Origin: Rhodobacteraceae bacterium UBA3069
GTDB lineage: Bacteria; Pseudomonadota; Alphaproteobacteria; Rhodobacterales; Rhodobacteraceae
Assembly (NCBI GenBank): GCA_002366795.1
Contig: DFBX01000071.1
Location: 53,271 to 117,270 of the forward strand
DNA length: 64,000 nt
Direction of reading: 5' to 3'
The notes under the pieces were generated by a model. The model had not been told where the DNA came from and ran no database searches. It saw nothing but the letters and a program-made list of their open reading frames with translations. How positions within the stretch are numbered: position 1 is the stretch's first letter; the number at the start of each line of letters is the position of its first letter. Positions 9,845 through 17,888 of the stretch are shown here, in pieces. A program made the translations under genes and the position numbers.

Positions 9845-10842
9845 TGGTCCTTGATCCTTTTCAGCAGATCGGGGGTGGGTTCGGGCAGCGATCCAGTGAC
9901 CAGATCGCGCACCGGGGCCAGCGCAGGATGGGCCAGATCGCGCATCAGCAGACCCCAGACGCGGGGGATCAGATCAACGTAAGACTGCTTGCCGTCGCGC
10001 AGGCAAAGGCGGGCGAAAACGCCAAGGATGCGCAGGTTTCGTTGCACGCCCAGTAGGTGGTAGGCGGCCTTGAACGTATCCGCATCACGGCCGGTCTGGG
10101 CGATGTATTGGTCCAGGATCTTTGCTTCGACATGCGGGGGCACGTCACGGCGGGCGTCTTGCAGCAGCGATACCAGGTCATAGGCCGGATGACCGCGCAT
10201 TGCGTCCTGAAAATCTAACAGGCCCACGCGGGCGGCGCCGTTGCGCGCAGGCAGCCAGAGCAGATTTTCAGCGTGATAATCACGAAGGATCAGAACGGAT
10301 TGGTCGTTGGCAGAGCTTTCCAGAACGGCTTGGAAGGCTTTGCCAAAACTTTCTTCGGCGGGGCGGTTTTCTTCCGCGGTGGCCGGCAGGTACCAACGCC
10401 ATGCGAGCACGGCCATTTCCGTCATTACCGACGGGCTATAGGCTGGCAGGTTTGCGGGCGGGGACACCTTGTGCAGCGCGGTAAGAACGTCGATTGCGGC
10501 GGTATAGAGACTGGATTCAAGCGACGGGTCTTGTTCCATCAGGCGGGCAAACAGCCCGTCCCCCAAGTCTTCGAGCAGCAGAAAGCCGTTCTGAATATCT
10601 TGTGCCAGAATGCGTGGGGCGGAAAGGCCCAGGCCGGTCAGGTGTTTGTCGATGGCAATGAAAGGGCGGACGTCCTCTCCCTTTTCGGGCGGCGCATCCA
10701 TCAGAACGGCGCCACCCAGAGCGTCATCGGTCAGCCGTTCATATTTGCGGTTCGACGCATCCCCAGCCAAAGGGGCGCGGTGCGCGTCGGCCCATTGCGT
10801 CGATGCAAGAAAGGCGTCGGCCTTGGCATTTCGGTTCGTCAC
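9820..10842 (-). CDS. amgK: N-acetylmuramate/N-acetylglucosamine kinase (AmgK-type)
   Basis: The 340-residue protein belongs to the aminoglycoside-phosphotransferase fold. GDASNRKYERL lies in the N-lobe; ILRDYHAENLLWLP and VGLLDFQDAMRGHPAYDL supply the catalytic and metal-binding loops. In this operon context, next to a MurU-like uridylyltransferase and TsaE, it corresponds to AmgK, which phosphorylates MurNAc and GlcNAc at C1 during peptidoglycan recycling. Its start overlaps tsaE by four bases. Substrate choice is inferred from context. Confidence 0.88.
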   Translation of the reverse strand: MTNRNAKADAFLASTQWADAHRAPLAGDASNRKYERLTDDALGGAVLMDAPPEKGEDVRPFIAIDKHLTGLGLSAPRILAQDIQNGFLLLEDLGDGLFARLMEQDPSLESSLYTAAIDVLTALHKVSPPANLPAYSPSVMTEMAVLAWRWYLPATAEENRPAEESFGKAFQAVLESSANDQSVLILRDYHAENLLWLPARNGAARVGLLDFQDAMRGHPAYDLVSLLQDARRDVPPHVEAKILDQYIAQTGRDADTFKAAYHLLGVQRNLRILGVFARLCLRDGKQSYVDLIPRVWGLLMRDLAHPALAPVRDLVTGSLPEPTPDLLKRIKDQCATFPKG

Positions 10843-11309
10843 ATCAGTATTCCTTGCAAACGGTGAGACCAGTCAGGTTGGACCCATGACGCGGTAAGGG
10901 TTCGGCGGTCGTCATCTTCTGTCGTGGCAAAGGCAAGGGTCAGGGCCCTGGTCGGCGTCAGGTCGTCCAGCCGGTCGGGCCATTCGACCAGGCAGAGCGC
11001 GGTATCGAATGCCTCTGTCAGGCCCAGTTCGACAACCTCGTCAGGAGAGGTAAGACGGTAAAGATCGGCGTGCCAAATCTCGAACGCGGGCGTGTCATAG
11101 GTCTGCACAAGTGTGAACGTGGGCGAGGGTACATCCTCTGATACTGTCAGAAGCGACTGGATCAGGGCGCGTGCGAAATGGGTCTTGCCCGCGCCGATCC
11201 CGCCCTCCAGCAAGATCACGTCGCCAGCCTGAAGCCGCGCACCAATACGGCGTGCGATTTCGGCGGTTTGATCCGGCGTGTCGAGCGTGATTTCCGCGTG
11301 CATGGACAT
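10839..11309 (-). CDS. tsaE: TsaE, tRNA threonylcarbamoyladenosine biosynthesis ATPase
   Basis: TsaE is the small P-loop ATPase needed with TsaB, TsaC and TsaD to make t6A37 in ANN-decoding tRNAs. The 156-residue product has Walker A GGIGAGKTHFARAL, the SPTFTLVQTY switch region and HADLYRL followed by LVEWPDRL. A second Met two codons in (1303 equivalent, at 11303) is an alternative start. Its partner TsaD is encoded in this window at 21767-22858, about 10 kb away. The downstream neighbour amgK overlaps by ATGA. Confidence 0.95.
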   Translation of the reverse strand: MSMHAEITLDTPDQTAEIARRIGARLQAGDVILLEGGIGAGKTHFARALIQSLLTVSEDVPSPTFTLVQTYDTPAFEIWHADLYRLTSPDEVVELGLTEAFDTALCLVEWPDRLDDLTPTRALTLAFATTEDDDRRTLTASWVQPDWSHRLQGILM

Positions 11310-11354
11310 GGCGCGAAGATGACGGTTATGACCGGCACCCGCAAGCGTCTTTGG

Positions 11355-12956
11355 TCAGGATTGTTCCGGCGGGGAAGGCAGGATTTGACGTTTTGAAATC
11401 AGCGCGTCGCGGCGCTGCCCAAGCATGTCGAAAGTCACCATGGTGGTGCCGCCACCCAGCGGCGAGCAGCGACACTCGATCAGGTCGCCGGATTCAGTGC
11501 GGATATGATCGCTCCATTCAAGCCGGTCCACTTGGCCAAGCACCGAGTCATGCAGCTGTTTCCAAAGTTCCGGCATTTCGTAGCGCGATTTCCACAGGTC
11601 CATCGCGTCGAAGATAGTGAATTCGGCAAAGCTCATGTCCGGGTCAACGCCCCACATCTCGCGGAAGGCGGTGTTGGAGATGGTCAACACACCAGAGGGC
11701 GAGAAGACCGCGATGGATTGATCTACATTGTTCAGAGCCGCGCGGCCAAGCTCCAGCTCGGAACGAAAGCGGCGGGTCAGCGAAATCTCGGCCGAGATAT
11801 CCTCGAACAGGAAGGCGACGGCTCCGTCGGGGTGGGGCCGCCCGCTGACGCGATAGGTCTGGCCCATCGGCAATTCCCACGTTTCCAGATAGCGGCCATC
11901 AGCGGCGGCGGCGACCAGATCGGCGATCTTTTCACGCCAGGAGGAATAGTTCTTTGGTTCTGGCATCACGCGGTTGTCGCGCAGCTTGTCAAAGAAGGAC
12001 AGGAGGTTCGGCCGCGAGGACAGGAAATCGGCGGGCAGGGCGGTCAGGTCCACCAGCGCCGGATTGAACAGCGCCAGTTGGCGGTTCCGGTCGAAAATCG
12101 CCAGCCCGATGTAGAGTTGCGCAAAGGTTTTCGTCAGGGTCTGGACGAAATTGCGCTGCGCCATTTCCGCTTGCACCACGGCCGATACGTCATTTGCGTA
12201 ATTCATCACCTGATCGCCGAATTGCACGCTGGAAACGTCGAACCAGCGCGCCTTGCCCGAACCGCTTGCGGACAGGGACAGCCGCACCCTGGCACCGCCT
12301 GCTTCGAGGTGGTCTGGAATGGTAAAAATATGCGGGATCGTGTCGTCTGCGTGTTCCTCGAACGCATTTACGGAATTGGCCAGGGAGCGATATGCATCGT
12401 TCGCCCATGTTACTGTGCCGCTCGCGTTCATTTGCCATACGGGATAGGGGGCGCCCTGAATGGCGCGGCGCAGGGTGTTCAGTTCCAATTCGACCAGCTG
12501 CAGGCGGTGCACGTTCACTTGCCCCTGGCCATCGGCGCCTTGTTCGTTGATCATGCTGACGCGCACGGTCCCATCCAGCGCCTCAATTTCGATCCGGGCC
12601 TGCGGGCCGATGTCGTCCGAGGGGACGATCAGGCGGCCATTGTCCAAGACATCCTCGGGGTAGGCGGGAAAGGTCGAATAACGCGGCAAAAGCATTTCGC
12701 GCAGGCGGACCCAGTCCGTCGCTTCTTGTTCGTGCTGAACTGTGATGTCCAGCATGGTTTGCGCGGCGGGCGTGGCATTTATAAGGTCCATTCCGTCGAA
12801 CAGGAACCGCAACTGGTTGTCCGCTTCGGTCATGCGTTTCAGGATCAGGGGGTGCTTGCGCGATTCAATCCAGCCGTAGCCAAGTATGATGATGCCGGCG
12901 GCAAGAATACTAAGAACAGTAACGATTACGATTGTCTGGGCGGGCAAATCGAACAT
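11355..12956 (-). CDS. Membrane-anchored PAS-domain protein without a kinase domain
   Basis: The 533-residue protein has one N-terminal membrane segment (about residues 8-28, IVIVTVLSILAAGIIILGYGW) and then several PAS-like modules, recognisable from NTLRRAIQGAPYPVWQMNASGTVTWAN, IGLAIFDRNRQLALFNPAL and NNVDQSIAVFSPSGVLTISN. No histidine-kinase, GGDEF or EAL motifs follow; the protein ends shortly after CRCSPLGGGTTMVTFDM. It lies between regB and tsaE. A perfect CtrA-type box sits 66-80 bases before its start. Ligand and partner are unknown; it may act by protein contact. Confidence 0.8.
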   Translation of the reverse strand: MFDLPAQTIVIVTVLSILAAGIIILGYGWIESRKHPLILKRMTEADNQLRFLFDGMDLINATPAAQTMLDITVQHEQEATDWVRLREMLLPRYSTFPAYPEDVLDNGRLIVPSDDIGPQARIEIEALDGTVRVSMINEQGADGQGQVNVHRLQLVELELNTLRRAIQGAPYPVWQMNASGTVTWANDAYRSLANSVNAFEEHADDTIPHIFTIPDHLEAGGARVRLSLSASGSGKARWFDVSSVQFGDQVMNYANDVSAVVQAEMAQRNFVQTLTKTFAQLYIGLAIFDRNRQLALFNPALVDLTALPADFLSSRPNLLSFFDKLRDNRVMPEPKNYSSWREKIADLVAAAADGRYLETWELPMGQTYRVSGRPHPDGAVAFLFEDISAEISLTRRFRSELELGRAALNNVDQSIAVFSPSGVLTISNTAFREMWGVDPDMSFAEFTIFDAMDLWKSRYEMPELWKQLHDSVLGQVDRLEWSDHIRTESGDLIECRCSPLGGGTTMVTFDMLGQRRDALISKRQILPSPPEQS

Positions 12957-13021
12957 GAAATTTCCGGTTTTTGGTCATCCGGTCGTTCTGACCGCTCGGG
13001 AGAACAGTGGCGCAAAAATGG

Positions 13022-13036
13022 TTAACGCTGCCTTAA
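13022..13036. promoter_or_regulatory. CtrA-type binding box upstream of the PAS gene
   Basis: The sequence TTAA-CGCTGCC-TTAA is an exact match to the alphaproteobacterial CtrA consensus TTAA-N7-TTAA. It lies in the 126-base gap between regB and the PAS gene, 66-80 bases upstream of the PAS start at 12956, a plausible place for activation or repression. Confidence 0.6.
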
Positions 13037-13082
13037 TTTGACTGCACGCCAATTGATTATCTATAGGAGAAACCGAATCGAG

Positions 13083-14468
13083 TCACCTATCTATAGGTTG
13101 ATTAAGCCCGGTTAGAGCCGGGGTATCCCCAGATTTCGCGTCGATCTTGTGCCGGGGCCATGTCACCTCGACAATGGCGCCGCATTTTTCGGGTTGGTCA
13201 GCGGCGCTTAGAAACGGATCGCCCCCGTTGGCAAAGCTCAGTTCTGCCCCGCTACGCTCCAGCAGGGTTTTGGCGATGAAAAGACCCAGCCCCATGCCCT
13301 CGTACTCCGGGCGGCGGCGATCGGATTTAACGCGGCGTCGCCGCATGAACGGATCACCAATCCGCCCGATCAGGTGCGCCGGGTAGCCGCGCCCGTCGTC
13401 AAGGATACGCACCACCACGGTATCGTCGGTCCATTCGGTTTCGACCCAGACATTCGCGCGCGAAAAATCCACTGCGTTCTGCACGAGGTTGCGCAGCCCG
13501 TGGATGATCTCGGGCGAGCGCAGGATCGAGGGCTGGCTTTGCGGGTCGTCTGTAAGTTCTTCGAAATGCACGAATTTGCCGCGGGCGACATGGGGTTCGG
13601 CGGCTTCGTGGATGACGGTGGTCAGGGGGGCCTGACGCATGTGCAGATCGTCCTTTCCCGCCTGCCCCATCGAGCGCAGAATGTCGCGGCAGCGGTCGGC
13701 CTCGGACCGGATCAGGGCGGCATCCTCTTGCAGTTCCGGCCGGTCGTCCAATTCATCCATCAATTCTGAGGAGGCCAGTTTGATCGTTGCCAGCGGCGTG
13801 CCCAACTCATGCGCGGCCGCCGCAACGACCCCGCCCAGATCGGTCAGCTTTTGTTCGCGCGACAGCGCCATTTGCGTGGCTTGCAGCGCGTCCGACATGG
13901 AATGCATTTCCACCGTCACCCGCCGCGAATAAATCGAGATGAAGATGACCGAGATCACGATGGCCAGCCAAGTGCCGAACAGGAAGATCTGCGGAATTTC
14001 CAGAACCTCGCGCTGGAGCGTGCGCAGTGGCAGGTGCGAGTCGGCCAACAGCGTGACCGCCAAAATCGCCGTCAGGCCGATAAACACCGTAGAGCGGAGC
14101 GAAAGGACGGTGGCCGAAATCGTGACCGGACCAAGGATCAGGATCGAAAAGGGATTGTGCAGCCCACCGGTCAGGAACAACAGGAAACTGAGTTGCAGCA
14201 GGTCGAACAGAACCATCAGCAGGTTCTCTGTCTCATTCAACCGTTTGGATTCAGGGAACACAACGACGGCGACAAGGTTTCCGATGACGGAAATGCCGAC
14301 CAGCATCAAGCAAAGCCCCATTTCGATATCCAGGTCATAGACCTGGCGGGCCACCAGAAGCGCCGTGACCTGACCGACAATCGCCCCCCATCGCAGCAGG
14401 ATGATCGTGCGCAGCCGGATCCAGTTTCCGCGCTCTTGTCCCTTTAGAACCCCTATCTGGTCTGGCAT
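13083..14468 (-). CDS. regB: RegB/PrrB redox-sensing histidine kinase
   Basis: RegB is the inner-membrane sensor kinase that controls photosynthesis, respiration and carbon or nitrogen fixation genes through RegA. Six hydrophobic segments fill residues about 25-185, with GGLHNPF (101-107), the motif linked to quinone sensing. The H-box AAAHELGTPLA gives His220; Cys260 in EADRCRDIL matches the known redox-active cysteine. ATP-binding segments DDGRGYP and GMGLGLFIAKTLL follow. A TTG start at 14492 is also open, but ATG 14468 gives 461 residues, close to the family length. It diverges from senC across 81 bases. Confidence 0.95.
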   Translation of the reverse strand: MPDQIGVLKGQERGNWIRLRTIILLRWGAIVGQVTALLVARQVYDLDIEMGLCLMLVGISVIGNLVAVVVFPESKRLNETENLLMVLFDLLQLSFLLFLTGGLHNPFSILILGPVTISATVLSLRSTVFIGLTAILAVTLLADSHLPLRTLQREVLEIPQIFLFGTWLAIVISVIFISIYSRRVTVEMHSMSDALQATQMALSREQKLTDLGGVVAAAAHELGTPLATIKLASSELMDELDDRPELQEDAALIRSEADRCRDILRSMGQAGKDDLHMRQAPLTTVIHEAAEPHVARGKFVHFEELTDDPQSQPSILRSPEIIHGLRNLVQNAVDFSRANVWVETEWTDDTVVVRILDDGRGYPAHLIGRIGDPFMRRRRVKSDRRRPEYEGMGLGLFIAKTLLERSGAELSFANGGDPFLSAADQPEKCGAIVEVTWPRHKIDAKSGDTPALTGLNQPIDR

Positions 14469-14549
14469 CTGTGCGTATTCGTCCTGTTGCAATTCATGGG
14501 CTGTGGGCAGATATGTGCCCTAGATGCAGATTTGATACCGGATAACGCC

Positions 14550-15185
14550 ATGAAAACCAGCACGATCGCAATTTTGTCCGCTCTTGCCGTTGCCGTGGTG
14601 CTTGGCGGAACGCTCGCCTTTACCTTCATGGGCGGGGAAGAAGATAAATACGCCGAGTGCCGCGCAAGCAAGGTTGCAGGCGGCAAGGCGCAGATCGGCG
14701 GGCCGTTCACGCTGGTGGATGAAAACGGCAAGACCGTCACTGACAAGGACGTGATCGACCAGCCCAGCCTGCTGTATTTCGGATATACGTTCTGTCCCGA
14801 TGTTTGCCCGCTGGACAATGCCCGCAACGCCGAGGCAATCGAAATTCTGGAAGATCGCGGCGTGATCGTAAAGCCCGTGTTCATTTCCATCGACCCGGAC
14901 CGCGACACGCCCGAATTGCTGGCCGATTTTACCGACAACCTGCACCCGCGGATGCTGGGCCTGACAGGCACGCCGGAACAGGTCAAGGCTGCCTCGACCG
15001 CGTATCGCACCTTTTATCAAAAGCAGGAACCCGAAGCCGGGGACGAGGAATACTACCTGGTGGACCACTCCACCATGTCCTACCTCGTCTTTCCCGATGA
15101 AGGCTTTGCCGAATTCTTTCGCCGTGATGAAAGCGCCGAATCAATGGCGAACCGCCTGCAATGTTTTGTCGAGGCCCACGACTAG
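14550..15185 (+). CDS. senC: SenC/PrrC, Sco1-type copper/thiol protein
   Basis: Sco proteins assist assembly of the CuA or CuB centre of cytochrome oxidases, and in this group take part in RegB signalling. The 211-residue product has an N-terminal signal anchor (residues 6-28), then the copper-binding CPDVC (Cys82, Cys86) in a thioredoxin fold and a distal His173 in VDHSTM. The reading frame extends upstream to 14487, but ATG 14550 gives a normal length and places the hydrophobic anchor at the N-terminus. The order senC-regA opposite regB is conserved in Rhodobacteraceae. Confidence 0.94.
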   Translation: MKTSTIAILSALAVAVVLGGTLAFTFMGGEEDKYAECRASKVAGGKAQIGGPFTLVDENGKTVTDKDVIDQPSLLYFGYTFCPDVCPLDNARNAEAIEILEDRGVIVKPVFISIDPDRDTPELLADFTDNLHPRMLGLTGTPEQVKAASTAYRTFYQKQEPEAGDEEYYLVDHSTMSYLVFPDEGFAEFFRRDESAESMANRLQCFVEAHD

Positions 15186-15219
15186 GCCCGGGAACGGGTT
15201 TGCCCCTTCTGTCAAAGGT

Positions 15220-15248
15220 TTGACCGCACCCAAAGCGCCCTATATAGA
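15220..15248 (+). promoter_or_regulatory. Candidate sigma-70 promoter for regA
   Basis: TTGACC at 15220-15225 and TATAGA at 15243-15248 are separated by 17 bases, a near-consensus housekeeping promoter. The predicted transcript would start about 30 bases before the regA ATG. regA may therefore be made independently of senC. Confidence 0.55.
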
Positions 15249-15284
15249 TTTACAGACGCGAATGTGAGGACGGGAGGAGCCGGC

Positions 15285-15836
15285 ATGGCCGAGGCTGAGC
15301 TGGAATTGGGTGAGGACAAGTCGCTTCTGCTCGTCGATGATGATGAAGCATTCCTGAAGCGATTGGCGCGTGCCATGGAGAAGCGCGGGTTCGAGGTAGA
15401 GATTGCAGGCTCGGTTGCTGCCGGTCGCGCCATTGCCGCCGCACGTCCCCCTGCCTATGCGGTTTGCGACCTTCGTCTGGAGGATGGCAACGGGTTGGAC
15501 GTGGTCGAAGTGCTGCGCGAAAAACGCCCCGATTGCCGGGTTGTTGTTCTGACAGGCTATGGTGCGATTGCCACCGCCGTGGCTGCTGTGAAAATCGGCG
15601 CGACGGATTACCTGTCGAAACCCGCCGATGCCACAGACATCACCAATGCTTTGCTGGCACGGGGGGACAACCTGCCCCCGCCCCCTGAAAACCCGATGAG
15701 CGCGGATCGCGTGCGATGGGAACATATCCAGCGGGTTTACGAACTGTGCGATCGCAATGTTTCTGAAACGGCCCGCCGTTTGAACATGCATCGCCGTACG
15801 TTGCAGCGCATTCTGGCAAAGCGCAGCCCGCGCTAG
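15285..15836 (+). CDS. regA: RegA/PrrA response regulator
   Basis: RegA is the DNA-binding partner of RegB. The 183-residue protein has a receiver domain with LLVDDDEAF, the phospho-acceptor Asp62 in CDLRLEDG, the conserved LTGYG and Lys in YLSKP, a proline-rich hinge (PPPPENP), and a Fis-type helix-turn-helix at the C-terminus (NVSETARRLNMHRRTLQRIL). ATG 15285 is preceded by GGGAGGA at 15272-15278, which decides it over an in-frame upstream start. No hvrA gene follows; the next gene is convergent, three bases away. Confidence 0.96.
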   Translation: MAEAELELGEDKSLLLVDDDEAFLKRLARAMEKRGFEVEIAGSVAAGRAIAAARPPAYAVCDLRLEDGNGLDVVEVLREKRPDCRVVVLTGYGAIATAVAAVKIGATDYLSKPADATDITNALLARGDNLPPPPENPMSADRVRWEHIQRVYELCDRNVSETARRLNMHRRTLQRILAKRSPR

Positions 15837-15839
15837 CGT

Positions 15840-16322
15840 TCACAGATCGTAGCGTTTCAGCAGCTTGTCCACTATGGTTCCGTCATCCACCGTGATAGCG
15901 GGTTTGCGACCGTAATCTTCGAACCCACGGGATTGGTAATAGGCCAGACCGCCTGAATTGTCAGCGCGGATTTCGGCGTTGATCCAATCATAACCATGGG
16001 CGCGGCACAGGGTTTTTAGCGCCTCGAACATCTTTGATCCGACGCCCAGACCCGTGCTTCCCACACGGGCATAGGTGCCGATCGGGGCAACATTTTCGCC
16101 ATGCTCGGCATGTGGGGTGACGCATTGAAAGCCCAGCAGCTGGCCGTTGCTATCCTCGGCCACGACCCAAAGCGACCTTGGATCGCAGGTGATCCAGCCG
16201 GTGATATAGGCGCGGTCCACGGGGGTCACCATGGCAGTGCTGCCACCTTGCATGGTGATGTCGTTCAATAGGTCGGTGATCGGCCCGGCATCCTGCACGC
16301 CGCCGGTGCGCACATGGATCAT
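15840..16322 (-). CDS. GNAT-family N-acetyltransferase
   Basis: This 160-residue protein has the GNAT fold: a central V-x-x-x-x-x-G-x-G-S/G-x-M segment (VGSTGLGVGSKMFEAL) that binds acetyl-CoA, then INAEIRADNSGGLAYYQSRGFEDYG, the usual N-x-x-x-x-x-x-Y-x-x-x-GF end. The acetyl acceptor is unknown. It is the second of a two-gene unit with the HD hydrolase, whose stop overlaps its start by ATGA, and converges with regA. Confidence 0.85.
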   Translation of the reverse strand: MIHVRTGGVQDAGPITDLLNDITMQGGSTAMVTPVDRAYITGWITCDPRSLWVVAEDSNGQLLGFQCVTPHAEHGENVAPIGTYARVGSTGLGVGSKMFEALKTLCRAHGYDWINAEIRADNSGGLAYYQSRGFEDYGRKPAITVDDGTIVDKLLKRYDL

Positions 16323-16924
16323 GGCATCCTGCCCAGCAATTCTGCGGTGCGGGCGGTCAGTTCATTCCGCGCCTCGACGGGTGGGCGCAGCTGGATGTCC
16401 AGCCCTTCGATTAGCGCATCATCTGGCCGACCGAAGAACTTGTCGGCCTCAGCTGGCGAGAAACCGGCGATCTGCACCGCTTCCATCCAGGCTGAAATAT
16501 TGTCGGCCTTCTTGATCTGCTTCTTCACCGTCACGGGGATTTGCGCGGGCAGGCCGAACCGGATGTGGATGGCGGCCGTCAGGCGTTCATCCAGCGCACC
16601 ATAGCCCGGCCCAACGGCGGCCTTGACGGGCGAGATCATGTCGCCGATCACGTATTCCGGCGCGTCATGCAGCAGGGCGGCCAATTGCCACTTCACCGGT
16701 GCCTTGGGCTGCATCCGTGTGAACAGCTTTTCCACCAGGATGGAATGTTCAGCCACGGAATAGGCATAGTCGCCATGAGTCTGCCCGTTCCAGCGGGCGA
16801 CGAATGCAAGGCCGTGGGCGATATCCTCGATCTCGATATCCATCGGGGTTGGGTCCAGCAGGTCCAGCCTGCGGCCTGATAACATGCGCTGCCACGCGCG
16901 GGGCGGTTGCTTGCTTGGGGGCAT
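16319..16924 (-). CDS. HD-domain hydrolase, YfbR-like
   Basis: The 201-residue protein carries an HD metal site: SVAEHSILVEKL (His60), then LAALLHDAPEYVIGDMISPVK (His86-Asp87), and a later Asp in KKADNISAWMEA. The spacing and the DAPEYVIGD stretch are like YfbR-type 5'-deoxynucleotidases and related nucleoside phosphohydrolases. Substrate cannot be read from the sequence. It is co-directional with the GNAT gene and follows an FkbM-type gene by 42 bases. Confidence 0.85.
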   Translation of the reverse strand: MPPSKQPPRAWQRMLSGRRLDLLDPTPMDIEIEDIAHGLAFVARWNGQTHGDYAYSVAEHSILVEKLFTRMQPKAPVKWQLAALLHDAPEYVIGDMISPVKAAVGPGYGALDERLTAAIHIRFGLPAQIPVTVKKQIKKADNISAWMEAVQIAGFSPAEADKFFGRPDDALIEGLDIQLRPPVEARNELTARTAELLGRMP

Positions 16925-16966
16925 CGGTGCCTCGGGTCTAAGGGTCGGACCCGTTGTAACCCCTGA

Positions 16967-17740
16967 TCAATCCGCGCGGAAGGGGATGAAGATGGCGTTG
17001 TTTTCAACCACTTCGGTGATGTGATAGCGCAGGTGCGGAAAATGCTGGCGCAGGGTGCGTTTATACAGCTTTTGGACCCGGCGTTTCGCTGCCTCAAGCA
17101 CGATCACGGGCGCGTTGCGTCGGATCAACCGTTCGGCCCCCATCAGCGCGCGCAGCTCGAACCCTTCGATGTCCAGGTGCAGAATGGAAACAATGCGATC
17201 TTCGGGAATCAGATCATCCAACCGAACGACAGGCACGTTGATCACATGATCGCCCGTTTCGCCCGGAACGATGCGCGCGGCGGCGGCCAGTTCGGGGCCG
17301 CCTGTGCCCCGTGCGACCTGCAAGGGCAGGGTGTCCGGCGCATCGCCGACGGCCACGTTGTGCAAGTTTACATTGGATAGCCCATTCAGATGCAGCGTAT
17401 ACGCTGCGGCGGCATGGGTGATGGGCGCAGGTTCAAATGAATGGATTTGCGCGCGGGGATGCAGCGCCTCGGACAAGGCGGGCAGGAAATCGCCCACGAA
17501 AGCGCCGCCCGTGACGATATCGCCCGACCCCATGAAATGTCGCAGCTGCGAAATGGTGCGGGGTTCATAAACCTTGCCCTCGGCCAGCAGGCGCGGCACT
17601 TCGCGCGCCGCGAACGCCTGCGGCACACAATAGCTGCCGTATTTGTTTTTCGCGATGAAGTGATCGAAATCCGGTGTCTTGCCCAGTTTGGTAACGCGCC
17701 CTTGAGTGAGTTGGAACTGGGAAACTGCGGTTTTTGTCAT
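16967..17740 (-). CDS. FkbM-family SAM-dependent methyltransferase
   Basis: The 257-residue protein matches the FkbM pattern: GAFVGDFLPAL as the SAM-binding loop, HSFEPAPITHAAAAYTLHLNG, a later VPVVRLDDLIPEDRIVSILHLDIEGFELRALMGA split over the central strands, and a VIVLEA segment. FkbM enzymes O-methylate sugars or polyketides; the target here is unknown. ATG 17740 is preceded by AGAGGGA about seven bases upstream; an in-frame upstream start exists at 17800. It faces away from ahcY, whose product removes the SAH these enzymes form. Confidence 0.82.
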   Translation of the reverse strand: MTKTAVSQFQLTQGRVTKLGKTPDFDHFIAKNKYGSYCVPQAFAAREVPRLLAEGKVYEPRTISQLRHFMGSGDIVTGGAFVGDFLPALSEALHPRAQIHSFEPAPITHAAAAYTLHLNGLSNVNLHNVAVGDAPDTLPLQVARGTGGPELAAAARIVPGETGDHVINVPVVRLDDLIPEDRIVSILHLDIEGFELRALMGAERLIRRNAPVIVLEAAKRRVQKLYKRTLRQHFPHLRYHITEVVENNAIFIPFRAD

Positions 17741-17888
17741 GGGGTCATTCCCTCTGTAAATTTTCTGCTCCAGACCCAAAATATAAGAACAATTTGGCAA
17801 TCAATGGGCGGGCGCGCGGTGATTGTGTGCCTGCCCCGCCTCTGGTAAAGGCAAAGCAAGCCTACCGAATGGATTTTGGAGCAAAGAA

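Noticed and set aside
11505..13025. 506-residue open frame on the plus strand opposite the PAS gene
   Set aside because: It is antisense to a clear PAS protein, has a composition typical of shadow frames in GC-rich DNA (rich in His, Gln, Arg) and no recognisable motif.
17741..17888. Possible SAH riboswitch before ahcY
   Set aside because: The leader is short and I could not find the conserved core or the paired elements of the known class. A covariance-model search would decide.
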